Assembly (NCBI RefSeq): GCF_000818395.1
Contig: NZ_JWJG01000028.1
Location: 2,193,397-2,257,396 of the forward strand
Source: Noviherbaspirillum autotrophicum
Lineage (GTDB): Bacteria; Pseudomonadota; Gammaproteobacteria; Burkholderiales; Burkholderiaceae_D
Direction of reading: 5' to 3'
DNA length: 64,000 nucleotides
Positions 46,501-56,852 of the stretch are shown piece by piece; the first letter of the stretch is position 1; every line of letters starts with the position of its first letter. The notes under the pieces are model-generated. The model saw only the letters and a list, made by a program, of their open reading frames with translations. It was not told where the DNA came from and did no database searches. Made by a program: the position numbers and the translations under genes.

Positions 46501-47703
46501 ATGGATGCATTTAAAAACGGCGCCGATACTTTATTTATCTTGCTCGGCGCCATCATGATTTTGGCAATGCATGCCGGTTTTGCATTTTTAGAACTCGGTA
46601 CGGTTCGCAAGAAAAACCAGGTTAACGCCTTGGTCAAAATCTTAGTCGATTTTGCCATCTCGACCATCGCCTATTTTTTTGTTGGCTACACAATTGCTTA
46701 CGGTGTCGACTTTTTCGCAGACGCCAACACCCTGTCGGCCAAGAGTGGCTTTGAGTTGGTGAAGTTCTTTTTCTTGCTTACTTTTGCAGCCGCAATTCCC
46801 GCGATTATTTCCGGCGGTATTGCTGAACGTGCCAAGTTCTATCCGCAACTGTTTGCTACCGCGATGTTGGTTGGATTGGCATATCCGTTTTTTGAAGGAA
46901 TTGCATGGAATCACAGGCTCGGTGTACAGGCTTGGTTAAAGGCTATGTTCTCCGAGGAGTTTCATGACTTTGCCGGTTCAGTGGTGGTGCACGCCGTCGG
47001 CGGCTGGGCGGCCTTGCCTGCGGTGCTGCTGCTCGGCGCACGGCGCGGCCGTTACTCCAAGGATGGCGCGATTGCGGCGCATCCGCCGTCAAACATCCCG
47101 TTTCTCGCGCTCGGCGCGTGGATTCTGACAGTCGGCTGGTTTGGCTTCAATGTAATGAGCGCGCAAACGCTCGACAAGATGAATGGACTGGTCGCGATTA
47201 ACTCGCTCATGGCGATGGTCGGCGGCACGCTGGTCGCCGTCTTGATGGGTAAGAACGACCCGGGCTTCGCCTATAACGGCCCGCTGGCCGGCTTGGTGGC
47301 AGTGTGCGCCGGTTCCGATTTGATGCACCCGCTTGCCGCGCTAATAACCGGGGGCGTTGCAGGTGTCATTTTCGTCTGGATGTTCACGCTGACCCAAAAT
47401 AAGTGGAAGATCGACGATGTGCTCGGTGTGTGGCCATTGCACGGCTTGTGCGGTGCCTGGGGCGGCATCGCGGCCGGCATTTTCGGCCAGAAGGCGCTGG
47501 GCGGGATTGGTGGCGTATCGTTGATGTCGCAATTGATCGGCACTGCGCTTGGCGTGGCGATTGCGCTCGGTGCGAGTGCGATTGTGTACGGGCTGTTGAA
47601 AAAGATCGTCGGCATTCGCCTCGACCCCGAACAGGAGTTTGATGGTGCCGATCTATCGATTCACAAGATCAGCGCCACCGCAGAGCGGGAGACAAGCTGG
47701 TAA
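46501..47703 (+). CDS. amt: Ammonium transporter (Amt/Mep/Rh family)
   Basis: A 400-residue inner-membrane ammonium channel with about eleven helices. Landmarks: GFAFLELGTVRKKNQVNALV near residues 24-43, DFAGSVVVHAVGGWAALPAV near 160, with the pore His, and LHGLCGAWGGIAAGIFG near 320, with the second pore His. The ATG at 46501 is preceded by GGGAG. No glnK gene is adjacent upstream or downstream, which is unusual since most amt genes pair with glnK. The promoter described above suggests NtrC control under nitrogen limitation. Confidence 0.94.
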   Translation: MDAFKNGADTLFILLGAIMILAMHAGFAFLELGTVRKKNQVNALVKILVDFAISTIAYFFVGYTIAYGVDFFADANTLSAKSGFELVKFFFLLTFAAAIPAIISGGIAERAKFYPQLFATAMLVGLAYPFFEGIAWNHRLGVQAWLKAMFSEEFHDFAGSVVVHAVGGWAALPAVLLLGARRGRYSKDGAIAAHPPSNIPFLALGAWILTVGWFGFNVMSAQTLDKMNGLVAINSLMAMVGGTLVAVLMGKNDPGFAYNGPLAGLVAVCAGSDLMHPLAALITGGVAGVIFVWMFTLTQNKWKIDDVLGVWPLHGLCGAWGGIAAGIFGQKALGGIGGVSLMSQLIGTALGVAIALGASAIVYGLLKKIVGIRLDPEQEFDGADLSIHKISATAERETSW

Positions 47704-47713
47704 GGGCGGGAAG

Positions 47714-47753
47714 AAAAAAGAGGATGCGCTGTTAGTCGCATCCTCTTTTTTTA
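47714..47753 (+). terminator. Intrinsic terminator after amt
   Basis: AAAAAAGAGGATGCG and CGCATCCTCTTTTTT form a stem around CTGTTAGT with a long T-run. Probably bidirectional, serving the convergent Nudix gene also. Confidence 0.88.
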
Positions 47754-47780
47754 ACAGGCTTCGACAGTCCCGATTGCTGC

Positions 47781-48362
47781 TCAGCTTTCAGTGGCCTGTC
47801 GCATTGGTTTCAGCAGATCGCGCGTGTGCAGGGCATAAGCGCCTCCCTCGCTCTTGATGCGTGCGAGGTCTGCAAAGAAAAATTTCAAGGTGCAGGCAAC
47901 CGTGGGAAAAGCGATATCGTTCCACGGGATTTCGGCCTCTGAAAACAGTTTCACTTCCAGGCTTTCGGTGCCCGCCGAAAAATCAAGGTCAAGCAAGGTC
48001 GCGCGGTAGAACATATGCACCTGATGCACGTGCGGCACATTTAGCAGCGAAAACAGTTCGTGCAGCTGGATGCGCGCACCTGCTTCTTCCTGTGTTTCGC
48101 GCAACGCCGCTTCCGCCGTAGTCTCCTCGTTTTCCATGAAGCCGGCAGGCAGGGTCCAGTAGCCGTAGCGCGGCTCGATTGCTCGCTTGCACAGCAGTAT
48201 CCGTGTTTCGCCATCATGGTCCCACACCGGAATTGAGCCGATCACCATCTTCGGGTTCTGATAATGGATAGTCCCGCATTGTCCGCATACATAACGCGGG
48301 CGATTGTCGTCGGGTGGGATCAGCAGTGAAACCGGGTGCGCGCATTCAGAGCAAAATTTCAT
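47781..48362 (-). CDS. Nudix hydrolase with N-terminal zinc ribbon
   Basis: A 193-residue protein beginning [11 protein letters not shown], with a four-cysteine zinc ribbon (CSEC and CGQCG). The Nudix box is [22 protein letters not shown]-like at about residues 73-95, with intact RETQEEAG catalytic glutamates. Nudix enzymes hydrolyse nucleoside diphosphate derivatives. The ribbon architecture resembles NudC and related hydrolases, but substrate is not determined. ATG 48362 gives the ribbon start; the longer frame to 48425 adds non-conserved residues. Confidence 0.9.
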   Translation of the reverse strand: MKFCSECAHPVSLLIPPDDNRPRYVCGQCGTIHYQNPKMVIGSIPVWDHDGETRILLCKRAIEPRYGYWTLPAGFMENEETTAEAALRETQEEAGARIQLHELFSLLNVPHVHQVHMFYRATLLDLDFSAGTESLEVKLFSEAEIPWNDIAFPTVACTLKFFFADLARIKSEGGAYALHTRDLLKPMRQATES

Positions 48363-48476
48363 AAGGGCTGGCAGCGAAGATGTTGGGCGCACGACAGAGC
48401 AATTCGGCAAAGGTGATCGGCGCATTGTTCGAATGGAGTAGAAGTGTACACCGCAAGAGTGGTCAACATTTACATT

Positions 48477-48510
48477 TGCGTTGACCGTCGATACCGGATA
48501 TACTTATATT
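48477..48510 (+). promoter_or_regulatory. Promoter of initiator tRNA
   Basis: TTGCGT (48477-48482) with TATACT (48499-48504) at 16 bases, or TTGACC (48481-48486) with TATATT (48505-48510) at 18 bases, both put the start a few bases before the mature tRNA 5' end at 48518. Confidence 0.55.
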
Positions 48511-48517
48511 CTTCAGA

Positions 48518-48595
<78 letters not shown>

Positions 48596-48755
48596 GTCTC
48601 ACAGTCTTGAATTCCCGTCCCTCATACTTCCAAAAAAAAATCGGACGCCGGAATGCAGCATCAATGGGTTCTCAGGCCCAACCGGGCAGCATCGCACGAT
48701 GCATGTCGTTGATAAAAACTTCTGCACATTGTTAGAAAAAACAAGACGCATACCG

Positions 48756-49595
48756 ATGAATACTATTGAGGCGAAGAAAGTCCTCGAAACAGCATTGCTG
48801 TGCGCGCATGAGCCATTGTCGATCAACGACATGAAAAAGCTTTACATGGAAAACGGCGACGGCAATGCCGATGTCGGTGCCGATACGATCAAGGCGATGC
48901 TGGAAGAGTTGCGCAACGACTGGTCAGACAAGGGTATTGAAATTGTCAGTCTTTCTACCGGCTGGCGTTTTCAGAGTCGGCCCGAGATGAAAAAATACCT
49001 TGAGCGGCTCAATCCGGAGAAGCCTCCCAAATATACACGTGCAACGCTGGAAACGCTGGCTATCATCGCCTACCGTCAGCCGGTTACCCGCGGTGATATT
49101 GAGGAAATCCGTGGCGTTACAGTGAACTCTCAAACCATCAAGATGCTCGAAGATCGAGGTTGGATCGAAGCGATCGGTCATCGAGATGTGCCGGGCCGAC
49201 CAGCCTTGTTTGCCACGACCAGGCAGTTCCTCGATGATCTGGGATTAACCTCTCTCGATCAATTGCCGCCGCTGCAGCAGATTACGAAAGATGATATGCA
49301 GGCCGGCATTCTGCCGGAAATGCAGGCGCTTGAAGGCGGAATGCAGGCAAGCCTGGATCGGGTGAGTGGCTCGATGACGCAGGATGGTTCAAGCGTCTTG
49401 GCATCAGAGCGCTCTGCCCAGCAAGCTGATGACCGGCCGGAGCCGGCATCAACCGAAAAATTTCAAACCGAATCGCCGGCTTTGCAGCCCGGTACAGAAA
49501 CGTCCAACCGAGAGGCTGAAGCCGAATCTCCCTTAGACGCCCCACACAGTGAGCACAATCAAGAAGCGAACGATGAATCTGCCAAACCAGAATGA
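48756..49595 (+). CDS. scpB: Segregation and condensation protein ScpB
   Basis: A 279-residue ScpB, the kleisin-interacting winged-helix protein of the SMC-ScpA-ScpB condensin. It starts [20 protein letters not shown]. Winged-helix signatures are [20 protein letters not shown] and [20 protein letters not shown]. After ~185 the C-terminal ~90 residues are Ser/Gln/Glu-rich and probably disordered. The ATG at 48756 has no good ribosome binding site but matches the family. scpA is not next to it. The reading frame overlaps the rluB start by up to ~47 bases. Confidence 0.92.
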   Translation: MNTIEAKKVLETALLCAHEPLSINDMKKLYMENGDGNADVGADTIKAMLEELRNDWSDKGIEIVSLSTGWRFQSRPEMKKYLERLNPEKPPKYTRATLETLAIIAYRQPVTRGDIEEIRGVTVNSQTIKMLEDRGWIEAIGHRDVPGRPALFATTRQFLDDLGLTSLDQLPPLQQITKDDMQAGILPEMQALEGGMQASLDRVSGSMTQDGSSVLASERSAQQADDRPEPASTEKFQTESPALQPGTETSNREAEAESPLDAPHSEHNQEANDESAKPE

Positions 49596-51141
49596 AGCGC
49601 CAGTGGTCGTAGCGACCGATTCCTCCGCAGTGTCGGAATCCAAAGAAAGCCGGGAGCTGTCTCGCAGCGAGGTGCCGGCATCTGCCGATGGCGGTCATGT
49701 GGAAGAGAGCGGGAAAAAGCCGGCCAAGCGAGGCGTGCGCGGACCGCGCAGCTTGCGTCGTACCCGGGCTCCGCGCGCGGTTGAGTCGGACAAGTCTGCT
49801 GGCGCGACTGCATCGGTCGCAGGAGATGGGGGCGCCGACTTGCGGCAGCCTTCCGCAGTGGAAGGTGAGACTGGTGGTGGTAAGCCGCAGCGCACTGCCC
49901 GTGAAAGTCGCAAGCGGGATGAGCATACAAAGGGCAGGCCTGGACAAAAGGGGCGTGGTCGGCAATCCGGTGGTGAAGCCAAAGCTGGCCAATTGAAAGT
50001 CAGGGGAGATAATCCCGACGACATATTCTCGTTTGTGACGTCCGATGCGTTCGATAGCGCTGCGGAAGACGCTGCGGGTAGCGGGCGTCGCGACGCCCGC
50101 CAGGCGCAGGCCAAGAATGTGCGCCGCGATCTAACGGCAGAGGATGATGCCCCGAAGTTGCACAAGGTGCTTGCCGAAGCGGGGCTTGGATCGCGCCGTG
50201 ATATGGAAGAATTGATTATTGCCGGTCGTGTTTCGGTCAATGGCGAGCCTGCCCACATTGGGCAGCGCATTCTGCCGACAGACCAGGTGCGCATTAACGG
50301 CAAGCTGATTCAGCGTAAAGTTAGCAAGCGTCCGCCGCGGGTGCTGGTGTATCACAAGCCTGCCGGCGAGATTGTCAGTCACAATGATCCGGACGGGCGT
50401 CCCTCGGTGTTCGAACGCCTGCCGACCATCAAGGCCGGTAAATGGCTGGCGGTTGGCCGCCTAGATTTTAATACCGAAGGCTTGTTGCTGTTTACGACCT
50501 CTGGCGATCTGGCTAATCGCCTGATGCATCCGCGTTACGGAATCGAGCGCGAGTACGCAGTGCGTACGCTGGGTGAGCTGGAAGAGGGGATGCGGCAGAA
50601 ACTGCTGGCCGGCGTTGAGCTGGAAGATGGCGTCGCACAGTTTTCGAAGATCGTCGATGGCGGCGGCGAGGGGGTCAATCGCTGGTACCGCGTAATCATC
50701 GGCGAAGGGCGCAATCGTGAAGTGCGTCGCATGTTCGAATCCGTCGGCTTGACGGTTTCGCGATTAATCCGGACGCGGTATGGCGCATTGACTTTGCCTA
50801 GCGGACTAAAGCGTGGGCGCTGGGAGGAGTTGGATGAGCATGCGGTGCGCAATCTGATGACGCTGAGCGGGCTTGAGAAGGCGGTAGCGCCGCAGCCGCA
50901 AGGTAAATCGCGTGGTGAGCGCGGGCCGAAGAATGCTTTCGACAAGAGCCAGCCACAAAATCGTGGTCAGACGCGCAATGGACAGCAAGGGCGTGCTCAG
51001 GGGGCGTCGCGCAGTCGTCAACCTGATCCGCTGCAAACCGCGCTCGGATTTCCGGATAGCTCTTACGGGCGCCGTGGCGGTGGGCAGGCGCGTACTGGGC
51101 TTGGAATGCAAGGCATGGCGCGGCGCCGTTCGCGCGGCTGA
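49573..51141 (+). CDS. rluB: 23S rRNA pseudouridine2605 synthase RluB
   Basis: A ~522-residue RluB. An N-terminal ~190-residue Lys/Arg/Gly/Ser-rich extension precedes the S4 RNA-binding domain ([20 protein letters not shown]). The catalytic domain follows, with [17 protein letters not shown] (catalytic Asp) and [21 protein letters not shown] further basic ~85-residue C-terminal tail is Gly/Arg-rich. E. coli RluB is about 290 residues, so both extensions are extra, as seen in other Burkholderiales. GTG at 49549 is an alternative start. Co-transcribed with scpB, whose 3' end it overlaps. Confidence 0.93.
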   Translation: MNLPNQNEAPVVVATDSSAVSESKESRELSRSEVPASADGGHVEESGKKPAKRGVRGPRSLRRTRAPRAVESDKSAGATASVAGDGGADLRQPSAVEGETGGGKPQRTARESRKRDEHTKGRPGQKGRGRQSGGEAKAGQLKVRGDNPDDIFSFVTSDAFDSAAEDAAGSGRRDARQAQAKNVRRDLTAEDDAPKLHKVLAEAGLGSRRDMEELIIAGRVSVNGEPAHIGQRILPTDQVRINGKLIQRKVSKRPPRVLVYHKPAGEIVSHNDPDGRPSVFERLPTIKAGKWLAVGRLDFNTEGLLLFTTSGDLANRLMHPRYGIEREYAVRTLGELEEGMRQKLLAGVELEDGVAQFSKIVDGGGEGVNRWYRVIIGEGRNREVRRMFESVGLTVSRLIRTRYGALTLPSGLKRGRWEELDEHAVRNLMTLSGLEKAVAPQPQGKSRGERGPKNAFDKSQPQNRGQTRNGQQGRAQGASRSRQPDPLQTALGFPDSSYGRRGGGQARTGLGMQGMARRRSRG

Positions 51142-51203
51142 TTTGGAAGTCTTTTATTGTTAGTCGGAAATGCTGGCATCCCAGGTAATGGGGCGCCTTG
51201 TCA

Positions 51204-51232
51204 TTGCGGTGCGCCAAATAATTGCTTATAAT
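51204..51232 (+). promoter_or_regulatory. Promoter of the rimP-nusA-infB operon
   Basis: TTGCGG (51204-51209) and TATAAT (51227-51232) with 17 bases between. Predicted start near 51239, giving a ~140-base leader before rimP. Confidence 0.6.
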
Positions 51233-51309
51233 TAGACAGTTAACAAAAGTCGGCCCGCAAGAACAACGTTTGCCGGGTGCCACGTTAAGTGGGCTGAAGC
51301 GATAAAAAG

Positions 51310-51334
51310 ATGGGCAGATGCCCATTTTTTTTTT
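51310..51334 (+). terminator. Terminator within the rimP leader (possible attenuator)
   Basis: The stem ATGGGCA/TGCCCAT with a GA loop is followed by ten T residues, about 50 bases before the rimP start and downstream of the putative promoter. An alternative upstream arm (GTGGGC, 51289-51294) can pair with the same GCCCAT, giving a competing fold. Confidence 0.7.
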
Positions 51335-51381
51335 CTTGAACGCTTTGTGCGGACTGGCTGGCGTAGTTTTGGAGAACAGTT

Positions 51382-51867
51382 TTGCGGTTGTTGGACTTAA
51401 TTGAAAAAACCGTGGTGGGCATGGGCTATGAACTGGTCGATTTCGAGCAGGCGGCGCATGGTCTGCTTCGCGTGTATATCGACTTCCCGTCGGAGCAGGC
51501 TGACAAGGGCAGTATTACGGTGGATGACTGCGAAAAGGTCAGCCACCAGTTGTCGCATGTGCTGACGGTTGAAAACGCTAATTACGAGCGGCTGGAGATC
51601 TCGTCTCCCGGGCTCGATCGTCCGCTGAAAAAAGCGGCCGATTACGCGCGTTTCGCCGGGCAGGAGGCTGTGGTAAAGCTGCGCATGCCGATGCCTGGAG
51701 CGGCCAATCGCAAGTCCTTTCAGGGCATCCTGCAGGAACCGGAAGGCGACACGCTGAAGTTGGAATTTGAAGGAAAAGAAGGGCCGGCGATGCTGGAGTT
51801 TACGCTCGCCGACGTGGACAAGGCACGCTTGGTGCCGAAAGTGGATTTTAGGAGTCGCAAAGCATGA
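51382..51867 (+). CDS. rimP: Ribosome maturation factor RimP
   Basis: A 161-residue cytoplasmic factor for late 30S assembly. Family features: [20 protein letters not shown] at the start, [15 protein letters not shown] and [20 protein letters not shown]. The start codon is TTG (GGAGAACAG upstream), which is decided by the family N-terminus and the ribosome binding site. Its stop overlaps the nusA ATG (ATGA). Standard first gene of the nusA operon. Confidence 0.96.
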   Translation: MRLLDLIEKTVVGMGYELVDFEQAAHGLLRVYIDFPSEQADKGSITVDDCEKVSHQLSHVLTVENANYERLEISSPGLDRPLKKAADYARFAGQEAVVKLRMPMPGAANRKSFQGILQEPEGDTLKLEFEGKEGPAMLEFTLADVDKARLVPKVDFRSRKA

Positions 51868-53423
51868 GTCGCGAAGTTTTGTTGTTGGTCGATGCGCTGG
51901 CACGAGAAAAAAACGTCGATAAAGAAATCGTCTTCGGAGCGCTCGAACATGCGCTCGCGCAAGCGACCAAGAAACGCTACGAGGGGGACGTCGATGTGCG
52001 CGTCTCCATCGACCGCGAATCCGGTGAGTTCGAATCCTTCCGCCGCTGGCACGTAGTGCCGGATGAGGCAGGTCTGCAATTGCCCGACCAGGAAGTGCTG
52101 CACTTCGAAGCGAAGGAACAGATTCCTGACATCGAAGTCGATGATTACATTGAAGAACCGATCGAATCGGTTGATTTCGGCCGCCGCTTTGCACAGGACA
52201 CCAAACAGGTTGTGCTGCAGCGTATCCGCGACGCCGAGCGTGAACAGATCCTGCAGGATTTCCTGGCACGCGGCGATGCCCTCGTCACCGGCACTATCAA
52301 GCGCATGGAACGCGGCGACGCGATCGTCGAATCCGGCAAGATCGAAGCGCGCTTGCCGCGCGACCAGATGATTCCGAAAGAGAATCTGCGCGTCGGGGAC
52401 CGCGTGCGTGCCTATATCCTCCGTATCGACCGCAATGCACGCGGACCGCAAGTGATTTTGTCGCGGACTGCGCCGGAATTCATCATGAAGCTGTTCGAGC
52501 TGGAAGTTCCGGAAATTGAGCAAGGCCTGCTTGAAATTAAATCGGCGGCGCGTGATCCGGGCGTGCGCGCCAAGATTGCCGTGTTTACCAACGACAAGCG
52601 CATCGATCCGATCGGGACCTGCGTTGGCATGCGCGGTTCGCGCGTGCAGGCGGTGACCGGCGAACTGGGTGGCGAGCGTGTCGACATCGTGCTGTGGTCG
52701 GAAGATCCGGCACAATTCGTGATCGGTGCGTTGGCGCCGGCGAACGTGTCCTCGATCGTGGTCGACGAGGAAAAGCATGCGATGGATGTGGTCGTCGACG
52801 AAGAAAACCTGGCGATCGCGATTGGCCGCGGCGGTCAGAATGTACGTCTGGCATCCGAGCTGACTGGCTGGCAGATCAACATCATGACAGCGGAAGAGTC
52901 GGCCGATAAGGCCGCAGCGGAAACCGCAGCGATTCGCACGCTGTTCATGGAAAAGCTCGACGTCGATGAGGAAGTGGCCGATATCCTGGTGCAGGAAGGC
53001 TTCTCCAGCCTGGAAGAAATTGCCTATGTGCCGATTACTGAAATGCTGGATATCGAAGCATTCGACGAAGATACTGTCAATGAGCTGCGCAGCCGCGCAC
53101 GCGACGCGCTCGTGACGGAAGCCATTGCCTCCGAAGAAGGACTGGAAGGCATGGAAGATGCTTTGGTTAATCTGGAAGGAATTGATCGGATTACCGCGGG
53201 CAAACTGGGTTTGGCCGGTGTCAAAACGGTGGACGCATTTGCCGGTTTAGCCTATGACGAATTCGGCGCCATCCTGGCCTTGCCGATAGAGCGTGCGCGT
53301 GAACTGATTGAAAATGAATTTGAAGATGTGAGCGACGATGAAATGCGTCTGATCGATGCCAAGTACGATGATCGTGCGCGGGCATTGCAAGAGAAAGCGC
53401 GGGAGCTGGTCACAGCGAAATGA
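51864..53423 (+). CDS. nusA: Transcription termination/antitermination factor NusA
   Basis: A 519-residue NusA. The N-terminal RNA polymerase-binding domain (~1-125) precedes an S1 domain (~130-200), two KH domains ([20 protein letters not shown] and [19 protein letters not shown]), and two C-terminal acidic helix-hairpin-helix repeats (~350-495). It modulates pausing, termination and antitermination. The ATG overlaps the rimP stop. The two C-terminal repeats are as in gamma- and beta-proteobacteria. Confidence 0.97.
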   Translation: MSREVLLLVDALAREKNVDKEIVFGALEHALAQATKKRYEGDVDVRVSIDRESGEFESFRRWHVVPDEAGLQLPDQEVLHFEAKEQIPDIEVDDYIEEPIESVDFGRRFAQDTKQVVLQRIRDAEREQILQDFLARGDALVTGTIKRMERGDAIVESGKIEARLPRDQMIPKENLRVGDRVRAYILRIDRNARGPQVILSRTAPEFIMKLFELEVPEIEQGLLEIKSAARDPGVRAKIAVFTNDKRIDPIGTCVGMRGSRVQAVTGELGGERVDIVLWSEDPAQFVIGALAPANVSSIVVDEEKHAMDVVVDEENLAIAIGRGGQNVRLASELTGWQINIMTAEESADKAAAETAAIRTLFMEKLDVDEEVADILVQEGFSSLEEIAYVPITEMLDIEAFDEDTVNELRSRARDALVTEAIASEEGLEGMEDALVNLEGIDRITAGKLGLAGVKTVDAFAGLAYDEFGAILALPIERARELIENEFEDVSDDEMRLIDAKYDDRARALQEKARELVTAK

Positions 53424-53474
53424 CCTGCAACGCTCCAATATCATCTGTCGAGCCCACATAGAAAAGAGGACTGA

Positions 53475-56303
53475 ATGGCGAGTAACAACGTAGCTCAATT
53501 TGCCACCGAACTAAAGATGCCAGCGGACTTGCTGCTGACGCAACTGCGTGCCGCCGGCGTCGATAAGCGTTCGGCGTCCGATGTGCTGTCCAAGGAAGAC
53601 AAGGACAAGCTGTTGAACCATTTGCGCCGCTCGCACGGAGCGTCGCCGGATGGTGAAAAGAAGAAAATCACGCTCACGCGCAAGGAAACGACCGAGATCA
53701 AACAGGCCGATGCCAGCGGCAAGTCGCGCACGATCCAGGTCGAAGTGCGCAAGAAGCGCACCTTCATCAAGCGTGACGAGCCGGTCATTGAAACGGTTCA
53801 AGCGACGCCGGAAGCACCTGCTGCGCCTGTGATTGACGAAGCGGAAGTGGCGCGTCGTGCGGAAGAGGCTCGTCGTCAGGCCGAACTGATCGCGCGCCAG
53901 GAAGCCGAGTTGCGTGCAAAGCAGGAGCACCTGGCGAAACTGGAAGCCGAGAAGGAAGCACAAGCCAAGGCGCAGAAAGAGGCCGAGGAAGCGCGCAGGG
54001 CGGCCGAGGCTGCCGCTGCGGCAAAGCAGCAGGAAAAGGTTGATCTCACCGCTGCCGAAGAGAAGAAGCGTGCAGACGATGAGGCTGCCAGGAAGAAGGC
54101 TGCCGAGCAGGAAGCGAAGGAAGCGACGGAACGTGCCGCCGCCGCCGAGCGGGCGCGCAAGGCTGTTGAGGATGAAGTTGCGCAAATCAAGGCGATGATG
54201 AATGCGCCGCGTAAGGTCATGAAAGCACCGGAACCCGCGCCGGCGCCTGCTCCTCAGGCGAAAGCTGCCGAAGGTACGCTGCACAAGCCTACTGACAAGA
54301 AGCCTGGCGAGAAAAAAGACGAGAAGAAACCGGCCATCGGCGACAAGAAATCGATCAAGTCGGCCAACGTGTCGTCCACCTGGCAAGATGAGCAGGCGAA
54401 AAAGCGCGGTGGTATCAAGACCCGTGGCGCCGGCACGACTGGGCCGTCGACAGGTCGCGACGGCTGGCGCGGCGGCCCGAAGGGACGCCGTTCATCGCAT
54501 GGCGACGACCAGCGCGAATCGAACTTCCAGGTGCCGACCGAAGCCGTGATCAAGGAGGTGCATGTGCCGGAGACCATTACGGTTGCCGAACTCGCACACA
54601 AGATGGCGGTGAAGGCATCGGAAGTGATCAAGCATTTGATGAAGCTGGGCCAAATGGTGACCATCAACCAGGTGCTCGATCAGGAAACCGCGATGATCCT
54701 GGTGGAAGAAATGGGCCACAAGGCGTTTGCGGCCAAGCTGGACGACCCGGAAGCGATGCTGGAAGAAGTCGGCGAACACGTCGATGCCGAGGCATTGCCG
54801 CGCGCGCCTGTGGTGACCGTCATGGGTCACGTCGATCATGGCAAAACCTCGTTGCTGGACTACATCCGTCGCGCCAAGGTGGCTGCGGGCGAAGCAGGCG
54901 GGATTACGCAGCATATCGGCGCTTATCACGTCGAAACGCCGCGTGGCATTATCACCTTCCTCGATACGCCGGGCCATGAGGCGTTTACCGCCATGCGTGC
55001 ACGCGGCGCGAAGGCAACCGACATCGTGATTCTGGTGGTGGCGGCCGACGACGGTGTGATGCCGCAAACCAAGGAAGCGATCGCGCACGCGAAAGCGGCC
55101 GGCGTGCCCATCGTCGTGGCAATCAACAAGATCGACAAGCAGGGCGCCAATACCGACCGCGTCACGCAGGAATTGATCGCGGAAGGCGTCGTGCCGGAAG
55201 CCTATGGCGGCGAGGCGCCGTTCGTGCCGGTATCCGCAAAGACTGGTCAGGGCATCGACGATCTGCTGGAAAACGTATTGCTGCAAGCAGAAGTGCTGGA
55301 GTTGAAGGCGCCCGTCGACGCGCTTGCCAAGGGGCTCGTGATTGAAGCCAAGCTCGACAAGGGCCGCGGCCCGGTTGCGACCGTATTGGTGCAGTCCGGC
55401 ACCCTGAAGCGCGGCGATATCGTGCTGGCCGGTTCGTCTTACGGCCGCGTACGGGCGATGCTCGACGAGAACGCCAAGAACATTTCTGAAGCAGGCCCGT
55501 CGATCCCAGTCGAAATTCAGGGCTTGACCGAAGTGCCGGCAGCCGGTGAAGAAGTAATCGTGATGGCTGACGAGCGCAAGGCACGCGAAATCGCTTTGTT
55601 CCGTCAAGGCAAGTTCCGCGATGTGAAGCTGGCCAAGCAGCAAGCAGCAAAGCTGGAGAACATGTTCGAGCAGATGGCCGAAGGCGAGGTCAAGTCCTTG
55701 CCATTGATCATCAAAGCCGACGTGCAAGGTTCGCAGGAAGCGCTGGTGCACTCGATGCAGAAGCTGTCGACCGACGAAGTCCGGGTGCAGATCGTGCACG
55801 CTGCCGTCGGCGGCATTTCCGAGTCCGACGTCAACCTCGCAGTCGCTTCCAAGGCGGTCATCATCGGCTTCAATACGCGGGCCGACGCATCTGCGCGCAA
55901 GCTGGCCGAAGCCAGCGGCATCGATATTCGCTACTACAACATCATTTACGATGCCGTGGACGAAATCAAAGCCGCCATGTCGGGCATGCTGGCACCAGAG
56001 AAGCGCGAAGCGGCACTGGGTTTGGTCGAAATCCGCCAAGTGTTCCATGTCAGCAAGGTTGGCTCGATTGCCGGCTGCTATGTGCTCGACGGCTTGGTCA
56101 AGCGCGGCGCTTCGGTCCGCCTGTTGCGCAACAATGTGGTGATCTGGACCGGCGAACTCGATTCGCTCAAGCGCTTCAAGGATGACGTGAAGGAAGTGAA
56201 GGCAGGCTTCGAGTGCGGCTTGTCACTGAAGAACTTCAACGACATCAAGGAAGGCGACCAGCTGGAAGTGTTCGAAGTGCAGGAAGTCGCACGTACCCTG
56301 TAA
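53475..56303 (+). CDS. infB: Translation initiation factor IF-2
   Basis: A 942-residue IF-2. The N-terminal ~350 residues are a long Lys/Ala/Glu-rich coiled coil and linker, with a Gly/Arg-rich stretch ([16 protein letters not shown]). The GTPase domain starts near residue 445 with [30 protein letters not shown] and NKIDKQ complete the G motifs. C-terminal beta barrels follow, ending [10 protein letters not shown] and [18 protein letters not shown]. It binds fMet-tRNA and assembles initiation complexes; the initiator tRNA gene lies about 5 kb upstream. Confidence 0.97.
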   Translation: MASNNVAQFATELKMPADLLLTQLRAAGVDKRSASDVLSKEDKDKLLNHLRRSHGASPDGEKKKITLTRKETTEIKQADASGKSRTIQVEVRKKRTFIKRDEPVIETVQATPEAPAAPVIDEAEVARRAEEARRQAELIARQEAELRAKQEHLAKLEAEKEAQAKAQKEAEEARRAAEAAAAAKQQEKVDLTAAEEKKRADDEAARKKAAEQEAKEATERAAAAERARKAVEDEVAQIKAMMNAPRKVMKAPEPAPAPAPQAKAAEGTLHKPTDKKPGEKKDEKKPAIGDKKSIKSANVSSTWQDEQAKKRGGIKTRGAGTTGPSTGRDGWRGGPKGRRSSHGDDQRESNFQVPTEAVIKEVHVPETITVAELAHKMAVKASEVIKHLMKLGQMVTINQVLDQETAMILVEEMGHKAFAAKLDDPEAMLEEVGEHVDAEALPRAPVVTVMGHVDHGKTSLLDYIRRAKVAAGEAGGITQHIGAYHVETPRGIITFLDTPGHEAFTAMRARGAKATDIVILVVAADDGVMPQTKEAIAHAKAAGVPIVVAINKIDKQGANTDRVTQELIAEGVVPEAYGGEAPFVPVSAKTGQGIDDLLENVLLQAEVLELKAPVDALAKGLVIEAKLDKGRGPVATVLVQSGTLKRGDIVLAGSSYGRVRAMLDENAKNISEAGPSIPVEIQGLTEVPAAGEEVIVMADERKAREIALFRQGKFRDVKLAKQQAAKLENMFEQMAEGEVKSLPLIIKADVQGSQEALVHSMQKLSTDEVRVQIVHAAVGGISESDVNLAVASKAVIIGFNTRADASARKLAEASGIDIRYYNIIYDAVDEIKAAMSGMLAPEKREAALGLVEIRQVFHVSKVGSIAGCYVLDGLVKRGASVRLLRNNVVIWTGELDSLKRFKDDVKEVKAGFECGLSLKNFNDIKEGDQLEVFEVQEVARTL

Positions 56304-56326
56304 TTCGATTGTCGCGGGCAGTTTTG

Positions 56327-56403
56327 TAGCCCGGACGGAGCCAAGTGCATTGCGCATCCCTTCAACGGAATGCGCAATGCCGATCAGGGTTCTGTCCGGG
56401 CTA
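56327..56403. repeat. REP-like palindromic element between infB and rbfA
   Basis: Outer arms TAGCCCGGAC (56327-56336) and GTCCGGGCTA (56394-56403) are perfectly complementary, with inner arms GCATTGCGCAT and ATGCGCAATGC. The GTAGCCCGGAC-GGAGC wording is typical of dispersed REP-like repeats in proteobacteria. It should form a stable hairpin in the operon mRNA. Confidence 0.7.
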
Positions 56404-56426
56404 TCTCGTTTTAAGGTTGCAGAACC

Positions 56427-56813
56427 ATGGCTAAACACAGCAAATCCATTCCCGGGCGCGGCGTGCGTGTCGCCGACCAGATCCAGCGCGATCTGGCTGA
56501 AATCATTGCATATGAACTGAAAGACCCGCGTGTCGGAATGATCACGATCACTGAAGTGCAAGTGACGCCTGATTATGCGCATGCCAAGGTGTTTTTCACC
56601 ACGCTGGTCGACAACGACGAAGCGGTACAGAACACGCTGTCGGGATTGCGCAAGGCGGCCGGTTTCATTCGCGGTCAGTTGGGGCGGCGTCTGACCATCC
56701 ATACCATTCCCGAGCTGCACTTCGTGTATGACACGTCGACGACGCGCGGCATGGAATTGTCCAAGCTGATCGAAGCGGCAAATGCCACGCGTGCCAAGGA
56801 CGCCGAAGACTGA
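56427..56813 (+). CDS. rbfA: Ribosome-binding factor A
   Basis: A 128-residue cold-shock/30S maturation factor. The KH-like fold is recognised from [40 protein letters not shown] and [20 protein letters not shown]. It acts late in 30S assembly with RimP. Length normal. It lies in the operon infB-rbfA-truB; the REP-like hairpin precedes it. Confidence 0.95.
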   Translation: MAKHSKSIPGRGVRVADQIQRDLAEIIAYELKDPRVGMITITEVQVTPDYAHAKVFFTTLVDNDEAVQNTLSGLRKAAGFIRGQLGRRLTIHTIPELHFVYDTSTTRGMELSKLIEAANATRAKDAED

Positions 56814-56852
56814 CCGTTCGCCGCCTCGCGCGGCTCTCATGATTTTCCTCAT

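Noticed and set aside
54492-56048. 518-codon minus-strand reading frame opposite infB
   Set aside because: Complement of the conserved IF-2 GTPase domain; composition His/Arg/Phe-rich without motifs.
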